A stretch of DNA of 64,000 nt from Enterococcus sp. 5H (GTDB taxonomy: Bacteria > Bacillota > Bacilli > Lactobacillales > Enterococcaceae): assembly GCF_028128615.1 (NCBI RefSeq), contig NZ_AMDP01000019.1, forward strand, positions 310,001 to 374,000, written 5' to 3'. A program made the position numbers and the translations under genes. The notes below the pieces were generated by a model, which saw only the letters and a list, made by a program, of their open reading frames with translations, searched no databases and had not been told where the DNA came from. This document shows, in pieces, positions 1 through 9,101 of the stretch (the first letter of the stretch is position 1; each line of letters opens with the position of its first letter).

Positions 1-705
1 TTGAATGAAGAAGCCGTAGGAAGAGGTATTGCGCGTTCAGGTATTGCCCGCGATGAATTGTTTATTACAACCAAAATCTGGGTGGAAAATGTTTCTTATG
101 AAGGCGTGAAAACTTCTTTTCAACGTTCGCTTGAGCGTTTAGATTTAGAGTATATTGATTTACTTTTACTGCATCAACCTTACAATGATGTTTACGGAGC
201 ATGGCGTGCGATAGAAGAACTACAAGCAGAAGGAAAAATCCGTGCAATCGGGGTCTCAAATTTTGCAGTGGATCGTGCAATTGATTTGGCAGAATTTAAC
301 AAAATAATACCGCAAATCAACCAAATTGAAATCAGCCCATTCAATCAGCAAACTAAAAATATCGAAGCTTTAAAAGCGGAAGGGATTATTCCAGAAGCCT
401 GGGCGCCATTTGCTGAAGGGAAAAAAGACATTTTTAATAATGAAACTCTAACAAGCATAGCCAAAAAATACCATAAATCAGTTGCTCAAGTCATTATTCG
501 CTGGTTAGTTGAGCAAGAAATTGTGGTTTTATCTAAGACGGTGAAAAAAGATCGGATGTTGGAAAATTTGGCAGTATTTGATTTTAGTTTAACAGACTCG
601 GATAAACAGGCTATTGCAGAATTAAATGAAGGAGAAAGTCAATTTTTCTCTCATGCGGACCCGGAAATGATTAAGTGGATGGCTAGTAGAAAATTGAATG
701 TGTAA
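1..705 (+). CDS. Aldo/keto reductase, 5' end cut by window
   Basis: NAD(P)H-dependent aldo/keto reductase of the TIM-barrel superfamily, reducing aldehydes or ketones in the cytoplasm; substrate unknown. The 234 visible residues show the catalytic Lys in FITTKIW, the catalytic His in LLLLHQPYND, and the typical GVSNF loop, followed by an intact C-terminus. Family members are about 275-280 residues, so roughly 45 N-terminal residues, including the catalytic Asp and Tyr, lie upstream of base 1. The first codon (TTG) is probably an internal Leu of the usual Y-x-NEE-x-VG motif, not the start. No operon partner is visible; the next gene begins over 200 bases downstream. Confidence 0.9.
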   Translation: MNEEAVGRGIARSGIARDELFITTKIWVENVSYEGVKTSFQRSLERLDLEYIDLLLLHQPYNDVYGAWRAIEELQAEGKIRAIGVSNFAVDRAIDLAEFNKIIPQINQIEISPFNQQTKNIEALKAEGIIPEAWAPFAEGKKDIFNNETLTSIAKKYHKSVAQVIIRWLVEQEIVVLSKTVKKDRMLENLAVFDFSLTDSDKQAIAELNEGESQFFSHADPEMIKWMASRKLNV

Positions 706-923
706 AACTTCTGTGGACAAAAAATAAAATAAAGTTCTTAATCTTTGAGTAAAATCATGGTTGAGAACTTATTTTAGTGCATTATGTATGATCTGGAATG
801 AAAAGTTTCAGGAAACTTTAATTTTATGCCTTTCATAACCATATTTGGTGCATAATTCTCTTTTTTTTGATAGACTTTTTATAATCTTTACATAGAAATA
901 TGAAAAAAATAGGAGGGATTTTT

Positions 924-3554
924 GTGAAGTGGTATAAAATGAAAACAGATGAGCTAATAAATTCTTTACATGGAAATTTACACGGTTTAACAAGTGAAGA
1001 GAGGCACAACAGACATATTCAAGATGGCAGCAACGCGCTTTCAAAGGAAGAAGAGGTAAGTAATCTAAAAAAGTTCTTTAGTCACTTTCACGATTTACTT
1101 ATTTATGTGCTGATTGCATCAGCCGTGTTAAAAGGAATCAGTGGTGACTATATTGATATGGTTATTATTTTGCTGGTGGTAGTTATTAACTCGATTATTG
1201 GTTACGTCCAAGAAGCCAAAGCTTCAGACTCGTTAAACAGTTTGAATTCAATGATGAGTTCAGAAGCGATTGTGCTCATTGATGATGAGAAAGAAACTGT
1301 TCAAGCGGAAACATTAGTGCGAGGAGATATCGTTTATTTAAATCCGGGTGATATTATACCAGCCGATTTACGTGTTATTGAAGCATATAATTTAGTTGTA
1401 GAAGAAGCAATTTTAACGGGTGAATCGACTCCAGTTGAGAAAAACAGTCAGCCGATTGATGAAGATGTCGAGCTGGGTGATAGAGTAAATATGGTTTTTT
1501 CAGGTACACTAGTCAATAGTGGTTCAGGTAAAGGAATCGTTGTGGATATTGGTGATAATACAGAAATCGGGAAAATCAGTCAGCACTTGAAAAATGTTGG
1601 CGACAATGAAACACCGCTAATTAAAAAGATGAAGCTACTGAATAAACAAATTTTCTTCATTTTAGCGGGATTAATTGTTTTTCTTGTTGTGTTTAGCGTG
1701 ATGTTTAGAGAACTTACAGGTGAAGAATTACTTTCTTCAATGATTGCTTTAGCAGTATCGGCTGTACCGGAAGGTTTGCCGGCAGTTCTGTCGATCATTC
1801 TTTCTGTAGGTGTAACGAGAATGGCGAAACAAAAAGCGATTATCAAGAAAATGCCTGCAGTGGAAACATTAGGAAGCATGGCCGTTATTTGTTCAGATAA
1901 GACAGGAACGCTAACTAAAAACGAAATGGAAGTTGTTGCTGTTATTACAGCCCAAGAAGTCATTGATGTAGAAGAAAACAGTGGAAATACCGACTATCTA
2001 AATCAAGCGGAAAGAAACTTTTCTATCAGAAAAATGATTGAAGCGGCATTATATTGTAATGATACAAAAATTACTTACAAAAATGGTCAACGTGAAGTAA
2101 TCGGAAATCCAACTGAAGGAGCGCTACTTGATTGGGCGAATCATATGGCGTTAGTTGAAGAAGAACATGATATTAATAAAATCCCGTTTGATTCTTCATA
2201 CAAATATATGGCTACTTTAGTTGAGATTAATGACAAACGTTTTATCTATTTAAAAGGTGCACCAGATGTTTTACTGAAAATGATGCAATTCCAATTAAGT
2301 GATGATAAAACAACTGCTTTTGATTTAGCTTATTGGGAAGAGCAGATCAGCGTTCATGCTAAAAAAGGACAGCGGATCTTAGCAACTGCATTTAAAGAAG
2401 TACCCAAAGATAAAGATTCTTTAACACACAATGATTTGACAGAAGATATGATTATTATCGGTTTGTTTGGAATTATGGACCCACCGAAAAAAGAAGCGAT
2501 TGAAGCAGTTAGAATCAGCCGTGAAGCAGGTATTTCAGTGAAAATGATTACAGGAGACCACAAGGATACAGCCATTGCGATCGCAAGAGAAATTGGGATC
2601 GAAAACTACGAAAATGCTGTAGTTGGGAAAGAAATCGAAGCCTTGTCGGATGAAGAACTAGAAAAAGTTGTGTTAAACAATGATGTCTACGCTAGAACGA
2701 CTCCTGAACATAAATTACGTTTAGTAAATGCAATTCAAAAAAATGGTCAAATCGTGGGAATGACTGGTGATGGTGTGAATGATGCTCCAGCATTAAAACA
2801 AGCAGATATCGGAATTGCCATGGGAATCAAAGGAACACAAGTAACTAAAGATGCTGCAGATATGGTTTTAGCAGACGATAATTTTGCGACAATTACGAGT
2901 GCTGTAAAAGAAGGCCGCAGAGTATATGACAACTTAAAGAAAACCATCTACTTCTCATTACCGACCGCGTTTGCTCAAGGTTTGCTAGTAGTAGTTTCAT
3001 TATTGATTGATAAACCATTACCGCTAACGTCAGTTCAAATTCTATGGTTAAATATGGTAACGACGATCACTTTGTCTTTTGCTTTAGGTTTTGAACCGTT
3101 GGAAGATCAAGGAATGTCTCGTCCACCACGTGATCCAAAGGAAAATATTTTAAATCGTTATGCCGTATTCCGGATTTTCTATGTATCAATTTTACTAGCA
3201 GCTCTTGGTTTCTTAGTAAACGGCTATCTGGCTGATCGCGGCTCTAGTACAGCTGCTATGCAGACAACGTTGATTACGACGATTGTATTCGGGCAAGTTT
3301 TCTACATGATAAACTGTCGGGAAATTCACCGTTTTTCAATTAATAAGAGTATTCTTACGAACAAAGTATTGTGGTTGTCGTTACTAGTATTGTTCTTCTT
3401 GCAATTACTACTAATTTTCACAACACCAATGCATATGGCTCTGGGGACAACAGCTATTGGCTGGAACTATATCGGTTTAGCATTGTTATCAGGGATAGCG
3501 GTTTACGTTATTGTAGAGATTGAAAAAGCAATTACGCGACCTTTTATGAAATAA
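924..3554 (+). CDS. P-type cation-transporting ATPase
   Basis: Membrane ATPase of the P2 (Ca-ATPase-like) group, 876 residues, moving a cation across the cytoplasmic membrane. Visible landmarks, in order: cation_ATPase_N region, TGES actuator loop, VPEGLPA in M4, the phosphorylation motif DKTGTLT, KGAPD in the nucleotide domain, TGDHKDTA, and TGDGVNDAP. The GTG at 924 is chosen because AGGAGG at 911-916 sits 7 bases before it; an in-frame ATG at 900 lies upstream of that site. The M4 glutamate is present, but the M6 motif reads NMVTT where calcium pumps have NLVTD, so one calcium ligand is absent. Calcium specificity should therefore not be assumed. A hairpin terminator follows. Confidence 0.93.
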   Translation: MKWYKMKTDELINSLHGNLHGLTSEERHNRHIQDGSNALSKEEEVSNLKKFFSHFHDLLIYVLIASAVLKGISGDYIDMVIILLVVVINSIIGYVQEAKASDSLNSLNSMMSSEAIVLIDDEKETVQAETLVRGDIVYLNPGDIIPADLRVIEAYNLVVEEAILTGESTPVEKNSQPIDEDVELGDRVNMVFSGTLVNSGSGKGIVVDIGDNTEIGKISQHLKNVGDNETPLIKKMKLLNKQIFFILAGLIVFLVVFSVMFRELTGEELLSSMIALAVSAVPEGLPAVLSIILSVGVTRMAKQKAIIKKMPAVETLGSMAVICSDKTGTLTKNEMEVVAVITAQEVIDVEENSGNTDYLNQAERNFSIRKMIEAALYCNDTKITYKNGQREVIGNPTEGALLDWANHMALVEEEHDINKIPFDSSYKYMATLVEINDKRFIYLKGAPDVLLKMMQFQLSDDKTTAFDLAYWEEQISVHAKKGQRILATAFKEVPKDKDSLTHNDLTEDMIIIGLFGIMDPPKKEAIEAVRISREAGISVKMITGDHKDTAIAIAREIGIENYENAVVGKEIEALSDEELEKVVLNNDVYARTTPEHKLRLVNAIQKNGQIVGMTGDGVNDAPALKQADIGIAMGIKGTQVTKDAADMVLADDNFATITSAVKEGRRVYDNLKKTIYFSLPTAFAQGLLVVVSLLIDKPLPLTSVQILWLNMVTTITLSFALGFEPLEDQGMSRPPRDPKENILNRYAVFRIFYVSILLAALGFLVNGYLADRGSSTAAMQTTLITTIVFGQVFYMINCREIHRFSINKSILTNKVLWLSLLVLFFLQLLLIFTTPMHMALGTTAIGWNYIGLALLSGIAVYVIVEIEKAITRPFMK

Positions 3555-3565
3555 TATAAATAGAG

Positions 3566-3616
3566 ATGTACTTTGTTAGAAACTACCATTAGTTTAGACA
3601 AAGTACATTTTTATTT
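3566..3616 (+). terminator. Rho-independent terminator after P-type ATPase
   Basis: Arms at 3566-3576 (ATGTACTTTGT) and 3598-3608 pair perfectly over 11 bp and are followed by a T-rich run. Confidence 0.8.
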
Positions 3617-3704
3617 ATAGGGTAAATCAGTACTGACTTTTGAGGTTTAATGATATGATGTAAGTGAATTTTGTTTAGTTGGGAAAAGAGGAGCTGAGTT
3701 AGAG

Positions 3705-4595
3705 ATGGTAAAGTGGTTCGGGAAAAAACAGTATCTACGACCGATTGTACACATTAGTAGTTTGCTTTATTTAGCGGTATTATTTTTTTTAGTTGTAAAT
3801 CAGCAAAGTTTTATTCAAGGAATTACGCAAAAGTATTTTAAAATCAATATTCAAAGTGTATTACTACTTTTTTCTTCTGAGGATTGGTTGACTAGCCTGC
3901 AGGAGCAAGCAAAACAAATGGGGATTGAACTAGCAATACTTGCTGGATCCCAGATTATCTTTATTATTCTTGGTTTGATTTTAATTGGATATTTGTTATG
4001 GAGATTAAAGAGGATTGATCGCTGGCATCTGAGTGAGAAGTTGCTTATAGCGGGTTACTTGTTTTTGGTCATTTCCTTGGTAACGATTCTTGTTAAAATG
4101 GGAATGGAGGTTTCACAAACATACAATACTGTTAATCATAGAATTAATAGTTTGAGTGTGAGTGAGCTGCAAGCTTTTCAAGATAAATTATCGGAAATCT
4201 TCTTGAACTCATCATTTTCACTGGATCAATTGGTTTCCAATATTCTTTCGTTGATCGATCAAATCCGTGGCTTAATCCAAAAAACAAAGAAAATTGCTGG
4301 TATTCCAGACCTGCTCCAACAAAGCTGGGCACAGATTTTGATTTTGAAAAATTGGTTGGTAGGCTGCAGTATTGGCGCGGTAGCTATTATCTTAGTAGGA
4401 CATGTGGTTGAAGGTATCCGCATGATAAAAGACAGTCAGTATTTACAAAATAAATTTAACTTACATCATACGAAAAGAGTTCGTCAAATTGAGTTAAACG
4501 AACGATTAGTGGAAGTGATTGAACAACAACAAGTATTGATTGAACGCTTGTCTGAGGATAAAATAGCTTCTGATGATGAAGTGAAAGAGAATTGA
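3705..4595 (+). CDS. Membrane protein of unknown function
   Basis: I do not recognise a family for this 296-residue protein. Four hydrophobic segments are visible, at about residues 13-33, 78-100, 110-132 and 212-236. A hydrophilic, helical stretch lies between the third and fourth. The C-terminus (about 250-290) is charged and has heptad-like leucine and isoleucine spacing, suggesting a coiled coil facing the cytoplasm. The ATG at 3705 follows a purine-rich GAGGAG site about 13 bases upstream. The gene is monocistronic, lying between the ATPase terminator and its own strong terminator. It might be a stress or envelope protein, but nothing in the sequence settles this. Confidence 0.75.
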   Translation: MVKWFGKKQYLRPIVHISSLLYLAVLFFLVVNQQSFIQGITQKYFKINIQSVLLLFSSEDWLTSLQEQAKQMGIELAILAGSQIIFIILGLILIGYLLWRLKRIDRWHLSEKLLIAGYLFLVISLVTILVKMGMEVSQTYNTVNHRINSLSVSELQAFQDKLSEIFLNSSFSLDQLVSNILSLIDQIRGLIQKTKKIAGIPDLLQQSWAQILILKNWLVGCSIGAVAIILVGHVVEGIRMIKDSQYLQNKFNLHHTKRVRQIELNERLVEVIEQQQVLIERLSEDKIASDDEVKEN

Positions 4596-4605
4596 AAATG
4601 AGTAC

Positions 4606-4637
4606 AAAGTTCTGAACGAAAAGTTCAGAACTTTTTT
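4606..4637 (+). terminator. Rho-independent terminator
   Basis: Perfect 12-bp arms at 4606-4617 and 4623-4634 with a 5-base loop, ending in a run of Ts. It closes the membrane protein gene and also lies beyond the end of the convergent gene. Confidence 0.85.
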
Positions 4638-4653
4638 AGTATGGTTCTATTGT

Positions 4654-5262
4654 TTAATCAACAGCAGTTATTTTCAAATCCTTAAAAAAACCTTCCGTAC
4701 CAATATCAACAAACAAACCAACTTCTCCTCGTGCATCTGCTCCAAGCTTCATCTGTTCCACGATTAAAACGGGTTCCGTAAGATCATTTAAATAAAACTT
4801 CGCTGTCGCACCATTGATTACCGTTTTTAAGGTAATCCATTCATCAAGCCCAATATCCGCAGGTCCCTCAAAATCTGTTATCTCCAGGTTTCTAAAATAC
4901 TCAAACGTATAGTCAGGATAAGAGAAATACTGAACAGCACGGTTTTTTCTGATCGGATCTGTCACACGTCCATTTGTAGGTCTGACATAGAAAGATTCAA
5001 ACGCTGTATCTTCTTCATTAATGCGAAAAGCAATACCAATAAAACCACGAGCAAAATCTGGTGCATCAGGCAATAGGCGACTAAGCATTTTCACTTCAAT
5101 TTCTCCATTATGAAAAGAACTGTCTACCAGTTTTACATAAGTATTTTCATCGAATTTCATTAGTTTATCTTTTTTCACGACTTTTAAAACAGTTTCATCA
5201 GCTAAATTTACCCATTCAGCATTTGTATGGACTGTTTTGATTAATGTTGTTTCAGGATTCAT
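4654..5262 (-). CDS. LamG/concanavalin-like single-domain protein
   Basis: Predicted 202-residue soluble protein with no signal peptide. Its beta-rich pattern, with alternating hydrophobic strands and blocks such as GFIGIAFRI, FESFYVRP and GEVGLFVDIGTEGFFKDLKI, resembles the LamG/concanavalin-like sandwich of sugar-binding or 3-keto-sugar hydrolase-like proteins. This is a fold impression, not an enzyme assignment. The start at 5262 is preferred over an ATG 15 bases upstream because AGGAGG (complement of 5269-5274) lies 6 bases before it and the upstream ATG leaves no room for a site. The HxlR regulator lies about 100 bases upstream on the same strand and may control it. Confidence 0.6.
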   Translation of the reverse strand: MNPETTLIKTVHTNAEWVNLADETVLKVVKKDKLMKFDENTYVKLVDSSFHNGEIEVKMLSRLLPDAPDFARGFIGIAFRINEEDTAFESFYVRPTNGRVTDPIRKNRAVQYFSYPDYTFEYFRNLEITDFEGPADIGLDEWITLKTVINGATAKFYLNDLTEPVLIVEQMKLGADARGEVGLFVDIGTEGFFKDLKITAVD

Positions 5263-5359
5263 AAATGTCCTCCTCAATATAAGTTGACTATCATAACGCT
5301 AATTAAAGTATAGCTGATTTTCAAAAATAGGGTAAGTAGGCACAAATTTGTAACTATCC

Positions 5360-5683
5360 TTAGAGCTGTTCTTTATAAAACTGGCCCCATTTTCTCATCG
5401 CTTCAATAACAGGTAATAGAGTTTCGCCAAGTGGGGTTAACTGATATTCAACGTGAGGTGGGACTTTTTGAAAATCAATTCGTTCCACCAGACCATCTGC
5501 AATCATGGAATTCAGACTTTCAGTTAAAACTTTTTGCGAAATACCAACGAGAGAACGTTTTAATTCGGAGGTTCTTTTTGAACCGGAGATTAAATCACGG
5601 ATAAGTAATGTTTTCCATTTACTGCCGATTAATTCCACTGTAGTCGCAACATCGCAAAGAGGCATATCTTCTTTTTTGATCAT
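5360..5683 (-). CDS. HxlR-family winged-helix regulator
   Basis: 107-residue transcription factor of the HxlR branch of the MarR-like winged-helix proteins. It shows the conserved N-terminal Cys (MPLCDVATT), the GSKWKTLLIRDL helix, the recognition helix around GISQKVLTESLNSM, and the wing ending in YQLTPLG. HxlR proteins act as dimers, often responding to electrophiles or oxidants through the conserved Cys, and typically control an adjacent gene. The start at 5683 has GGAG about 8 bases upstream. It lies directly upstream of the LamG-like gene in the same direction, the likely target, but no operator was resolved. Confidence 0.9.
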   Translation of the reverse strand: MIKKEDMPLCDVATTVELIGSKWKTLLIRDLISGSKRTSELKRSLVGISQKVLTESLNSMIADGLVERIDFQKVPPHVEYQLTPLGETLLPVIEAMRKWGQFYKEQL

Positions 5684-5963
5684 TGTAAGTATCTCCTAAG
5701 TCTATAGTTAGTAAATATCTGGATATTTGTATTAGAGATTATATCAGGTTTTTGAGGTAATAGGAAAGTTATCAAATAGTTCGTGTGGGAATGAATAATA
5801 TGAAAAAAGTAATTTTTTGCATATGATATAATTGTTATATTTGACCTATTAATAATAATAAATTACATATATGTTTGCGTAGAAGTTGGAAAGAATATAT
5901 GAGCCCAATGTTAAAAAATTTCGTAATAGAATCAATAGTTTTCTTATAAAGGAGATGTTTAAG

Positions 5964-6230
5964 ATGTCAGATAAAATCAGTACCGATGCAGCGACAGTAA
6001 ATTCTTTAACAAGTAAATTTACAAGCAGTATCTCATCATTGTCATTCAAACCAAAACAAGCAAGTAGTATGAGTTTTTCTGAAAGTAATGCAGCTAGTGC
6101 GATGAAAAGCAGTGTTTCTTCTCTAAGTTCTATCGTATCAACGTTCAAAAGCAACGCATCAAAAGACATTGGAAACTTAGAAAAAATACATCAAGCCATC
6201 AAACAGGCTGAAAAAAATGCAGTAAAGTAG
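5964..6230 (+). CDS. T7SS small helical protein, TIGR04197/DUF3130 type
   Basis: 88-residue Ser/Ala-rich helical protein beginning MSDKISTDAATV, of the TIGR04197 type VII secretion effector family that precedes LXG toxins. Characterised LXG systems use such Lap1-type proteins as targeting partners that pair with the LXG domain for export through the WXG100-type secretion machine. The start at 5964 is chosen over an in-frame codon at 5886 because AAAGGAG at 5948-5954 precedes it correctly. It is the first gene of a tight operon: the next ORF starts 7 bases after its stop. The secretion apparatus (essC, esaA and others) is not in this window. Function is by family and context. Confidence 0.82.
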   Translation: MSDKISTDAATVNSLTSKFTSSISSLSFKPKQASSMSFSESNAASAMKSSVSSLSSIVSTFKSNASKDIGNLEKIHQAIKQAEKNAVK

Positions 6231-6237
6231 GTGCTTT

Positions 6238-6600
6238 ATGGAAGAAAAACAACTACAAGTGAAAATCGAAGAATATGAAGATCGAAAAATAGAATTAAAG
6301 AAAAAAGATACCGAAAGTGATTTTCTAATCAATAATCTCCAACGTGTTTACCAACAACAAGCAGAGATATTAGAAGAATTTCTCTATTACAGCAAAGGAA
6401 CAGAAGCAGAACGTTCAGCTAGGATAGATTTAGAAATGCTAGAAGATGAACGAACAGAAGCGTTCAGAACCTTTGATGTGGGCAAAGAAGAGTTAACTGA
6501 ATTAGTCAGTGAAACAGAACGTAAAAAAATCCAAGCAGAAGACGACCTCCTATGGCTGCAAAAAAAGCAACAAGCACAAAAGGAGGAGGAAGATGCCTAA
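6238..6600 (+). CDS. T7SS coiled-coil partner, DUF3958-like
   Basis: 120-residue protein that is almost entirely charged heptads (rich in Glu, Lys, Gln), predicting a long helical hairpin. Position and character match the DUF3958 (Lap2-type) proteins encoded between the small TIGR04197 protein and the LXG toxin, which act as export chaperones or targeting partners of the LXG domain. Its last codons overlap the LXG start: the AGGAGGAGG serving the toxin is inside this reading frame, and the stop at 6598-6600 overlaps the toxin's second and third codons, so translation is probably coupled. The family name comes from synteny and helical character rather than a diagnostic motif. Confidence 0.72.
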   Translation: MEEKQLQVKIEEYEDRKIELKKKDTESDFLINNLQRVYQQQAEILEEFLYYSKGTEAERSARIDLEMLEDERTEAFRTFDVGKEELTELVSETERKKIQAEDDLLWLQKKQQAQKEEEDA

Positions 6601-8101
6601 ATTTAGATATACGGAATGGCAAAACGTTGCCAGTGAAGTCCAAACGCTACGTTTAACAGTATTAGATCAACTAAATTCTTTTAAAGAGGCGCAACAAGCG
6701 TTTCAAAGTGCAGGGAAATTATCTGGTACAGGGTGGGATTCGACTAAAAGTTATTTTGATGCCTACTCAGAAGTATCAACCACAGTGGGCAATGCCTTAA
6801 ATACCCTTGATGATGCGATCACCTCTTATTTGAGCGCTTTTACCTCAGAAGTTGGACCAGCAGAAAATGATTTGGATACCGCAAAAATGGAAGGTCTAAA
6901 AGCTGAGTTACGTCGTTTACAAGCAGAAAATGATGTGATCATGGAAGCTTTGGCAAAAGCCTTCGAAGACGTACCGTTTGTCAATCAATTTTTTAATAAA
7001 CAAAGCATGTTAGGAACTGCCAAGAAAATTGAAATCCTCGAAAAATATAGCGCTTTTGAAGCAGCACATGGGAGTGATTTCTCAGACGTACAAACAGTCA
7101 TTGCTTCGATTGCCGAAGGATTAGCTTTTCTAGGCAGTGCTGGAAATTTTTCAGGCGGTAAAGATGGCTATAAAACCATTGATTTTAAAAATCAAAAATG
7201 GTATAAAGCACTAAAGGACTTTGACGAAGCCCAACCCAAAGACCGAATTGATGTGGTCATCAAAGAATTATCGAACGGTGTCGAATATCAGATTTATCGC
7301 AATGGAAAATTGGATGTTCAAAAAACAAAAGAGTTACATGAACTGTTTCGTGTTCATAATGTTGAATTGTTTAAGGAGTATGGACCAGAGATTTTTAAAA
7401 TCCTTACCAATATTGATGATATTGAGATCCTGCTTGCGAAAGATTCTACGACGATACAGCGCTCATCTTCTGGTGTTTTCTTGTTATTAGCTGTATTGCC
7501 GATTGATCGAGTGAAAGATATTTTGAAGTCAGCTAAGTTACTTAGAAATGGTGATTATACGCTGGATGCGATCAAGTTGACTGCTAAAGAGTGGGAAGCG
7601 TTGAAGGAGTTTGAGAAGTCGGCGGATGTTGTTAAGACGGTTGATAGAGGGAAAGATGCAGGGAATATAATTAGAAATATTGAAACACTGGATGATTTGA
7701 AACGATTGAAAAATACAGATATTTTTACAGACAAGTCTCTAAAGCATGTTTTTGAAGGAGAACTGACTAAAAGAGGGACTTCAGGATATCATGTTGATAC
7801 TATAGATGGTAGTATCGGGAAAATTGTTGATGGAAGTAAAACTGCACCTAATAAATATGGTGTTTACGAAGCTCAGGTAGAAATAAATGGTACTCTAAAA
7901 AAAGGAAATGGGGGTAAATCTACCTTTTTCCCTGACAATTGGAGTTCACAACAAATTGTAGATTCTATAAATGAAGCATATAGTAAAAAAGTATTTAGAA
8001 GTGGAAACATTTATGTGGGAAAATTATCAAATGGAATGCAGATTGAAATGTATATTAATAAAACGACAGGAAAGCTTATTTCAGCGTTTCCAAAATATTA
8101 A
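6593..8101 (+). CDS. LXG-domain polymorphic toxin with EndoU nuclease C-terminus
   Basis: 502-residue toxin, probably exported by the type VII system against competing bacteria. Residues about 1-200 form the helical LXG domain (start MPKFRYTEW, then long amphipathic helices). The C-terminal 120 residues look like the EndoU/BECR ribonuclease fold. Two histidines 15 residues apart (His385 in KHVFEGE and His400 in SGYH) and Thr444 in KSTFFPDNWS match the His-His-Thr arrangement of EndoU toxins. The start at 6593 is chosen for the AGGAGGAGG just upstream; longer reading frames from 6509 overlap the preceding gene without a better site. Candidate immunity genes follow immediately. Confidence 0.88.
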   Translation: MPKFRYTEWQNVASEVQTLRLTVLDQLNSFKEAQQAFQSAGKLSGTGWDSTKSYFDAYSEVSTTVGNALNTLDDAITSYLSAFTSEVGPAENDLDTAKMEGLKAELRRLQAENDVIMEALAKAFEDVPFVNQFFNKQSMLGTAKKIEILEKYSAFEAAHGSDFSDVQTVIASIAEGLAFLGSAGNFSGGKDGYKTIDFKNQKWYKALKDFDEAQPKDRIDVVIKELSNGVEYQIYRNGKLDVQKTKELHELFRVHNVELFKEYGPEIFKILTNIDDIEILLAKDSTTIQRSSSGVFLLLAVLPIDRVKDILKSAKLLRNGDYTLDAIKLTAKEWEALKEFEKSADVVKTVDRGKDAGNIIRNIETLDDLKRLKNTDIFTDKSLKHVFEGELTKRGTSGYHVDTIDGSIGKIVDGSKTAPNKYGVYEAQVEINGTLKKGNGGKSTFFPDNWSSQQIVDSINEAYSKKVFRSGNIYVGKLSNGMQIEMYINKTTGKLISAFPKY

Positions 8102-8127
8102 TAAGAAAATGAAAAGGAGTAAATATA

Positions 8128-8496
8128 TTGATAAGTTATACTTTCGAAAAATGGAGATACGACGACCAGTCACCTACTGAATTAATAATAGTTTTTACAG
8201 ATAAAAAAAATATTGGACTTGAGGAATTGCTTAATGTTGAAGGGTTTGCAATCACTTTGGATGATATTCTCGTAAAAATTGAATTAGTCATTTCTGGAGA
8301 AAGCGTGATTGAAGAAATTGGAACAGAGAGAAGTTTGGCTGAAATAAAAGAAGATACAACAACAATTTATGATTTATTTGAGGAATTAGTACCAGAAGAG
8401 GAGGCTAACCCTACAATAAAAATTGCTACATTAGAGTTAAAGGAAATAATTTTAGACTATCAGAAGCATTTGAAATTATTTGGAGAGAAGGAATAA
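8128..8496 (+). CDS. Candidate immunity protein for the LXG-EndoU toxin
   Basis: 122-residue acidic protein with no signal peptide or membrane segment, starting at TTG 8128 with AAAAGGAG ending about 8 bases upstream. It begins 26 bases after the toxin stop, in the position where polymorphic-toxin systems place the immunity gene. The high Glu/Asp content would suit binding a basic nuclease domain. I do not recognise the family. The immunity role is inferred from position, size and charge. Confidence 0.65.
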   Translation: MISYTFEKWRYDDQSPTELIIVFTDKKNIGLEELLNVEGFAITLDDILVKIELVISGESVIEEIGTERSLAEIKEDTTTIYDLFEELVPEEEANPTIKIATLELKEIILDYQKHLKLFGEKE

Positions 8497-8569
8497 TAGT
8501 AGGAAATTTAAAAAAATTCCTCTTTTGATGAAAATAATTGAAGTTAAATGAATACAGATAAAAAAAGGA

Positions 8570-8881
8570 ATGAAATTAGAAATCAGGGTGAAAGAAGTCT
8601 TAAAAAGGAGAAAAAACTTAAATATAAATGATGACTTTGGAATTGAAAAGTGTTGGAATGAGATGACAGAATCACTATCTCAAAATGAGAGTGAGACAAC
8701 ATGCTATCTTGCTGATGTTAATGAAAATGATCTATACTATATCAGTGAAATTTTTGAAGATATATCTGAAAAGCTTCAAAGTGAACAATTTATTAACTGT
8801 TTGAAAGAACTGGATAAAAAATTTCCTGAGTTAGATATGACTAAAGATATTGATATCGCTGAAAGTTATATTGAAAAATAA
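8570..8881 (+). CDS. Small acidic protein, possible second immunity protein
   Basis: 103-residue acidic, helical protein of unknown family (MKLEIRVKEVLKRRKN...). It lies 73 bases after the putative immunity gene in the same direction. The AAAGGA lies immediately against the ATG at 8570, an unusually short spacing, so expression or the exact start is uncertain. LXG loci often carry strings of extra immunity genes acquired against other strains' toxins, and this gene fits that pattern. Nothing in the sequence assigns a partner. Confidence 0.5.
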   Translation: MKLEIRVKEVLKRRKNLNINDDFGIEKCWNEMTESLSQNESETTCYLADVNENDLYYISEIFEDISEKLQSEQFINCLKELDKKFPELDMTKDIDIAESYIEK

Positions 8882-8950
8882 ATAAACATCTAATTTAGAA
8901 TCTTATTGATATCAGAGATTACAAAATACTGATATCAATAAGATTTTTAA

Positions 8951-9088
8951 AATACTTTTAGTGATGAAGGCATTGCTAAATATGCTTTTGTAGGATTAGA
9001 TAGGACAACTGGTAATATAACAACATTACATTTGAAATATGTAAAAGAGCTTGCTAAAAAGGCACCTAGTTTAGGTTTAAAACCGTAG
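8951..9088 (+). pseudogene. C-terminal remnant of an LXG-type toxin module
   Basis: An open stretch with no start codon or ribosome site encodes 45 residues beginning NTFSDEGIAKYAFVGLD and ending KKAPSLGLKP before a TAG at 9086-9088. It is preceded by an in-frame stop and directly followed, 13 bases on, by a small gene with a strong AGGAGG. A headless C-terminal fragment followed by an intact-looking small-gene start is the usual layout of an orphan toxin-tip/immunity cassette. I could not name the toxin domain from so short a piece. Confidence 0.5.
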
Positions 9089-9101
9089 GAGGTAATATAA
9101 G

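Noticed and set aside
900-923. ATG 900 as start of the P-type ATPase
   Set aside because: The ribosome site AGGAGG lies downstream of it and serves the GTG at 924.
5780-5800. GTGTGGGAATGAATAA as an island att site matching the guaA 3' end
   Set aside because: It resembles the guaA end only partly and is in the opposite orientation, so it cannot be the direct repeat left by integration.
6509-6592. 28-residue N-terminal extension of the LXG toxin
   Set aside because: It overlaps the coiled-coil gene in another frame and lacks a ribosome site, while AGGAGGAGG directly precedes 6593.
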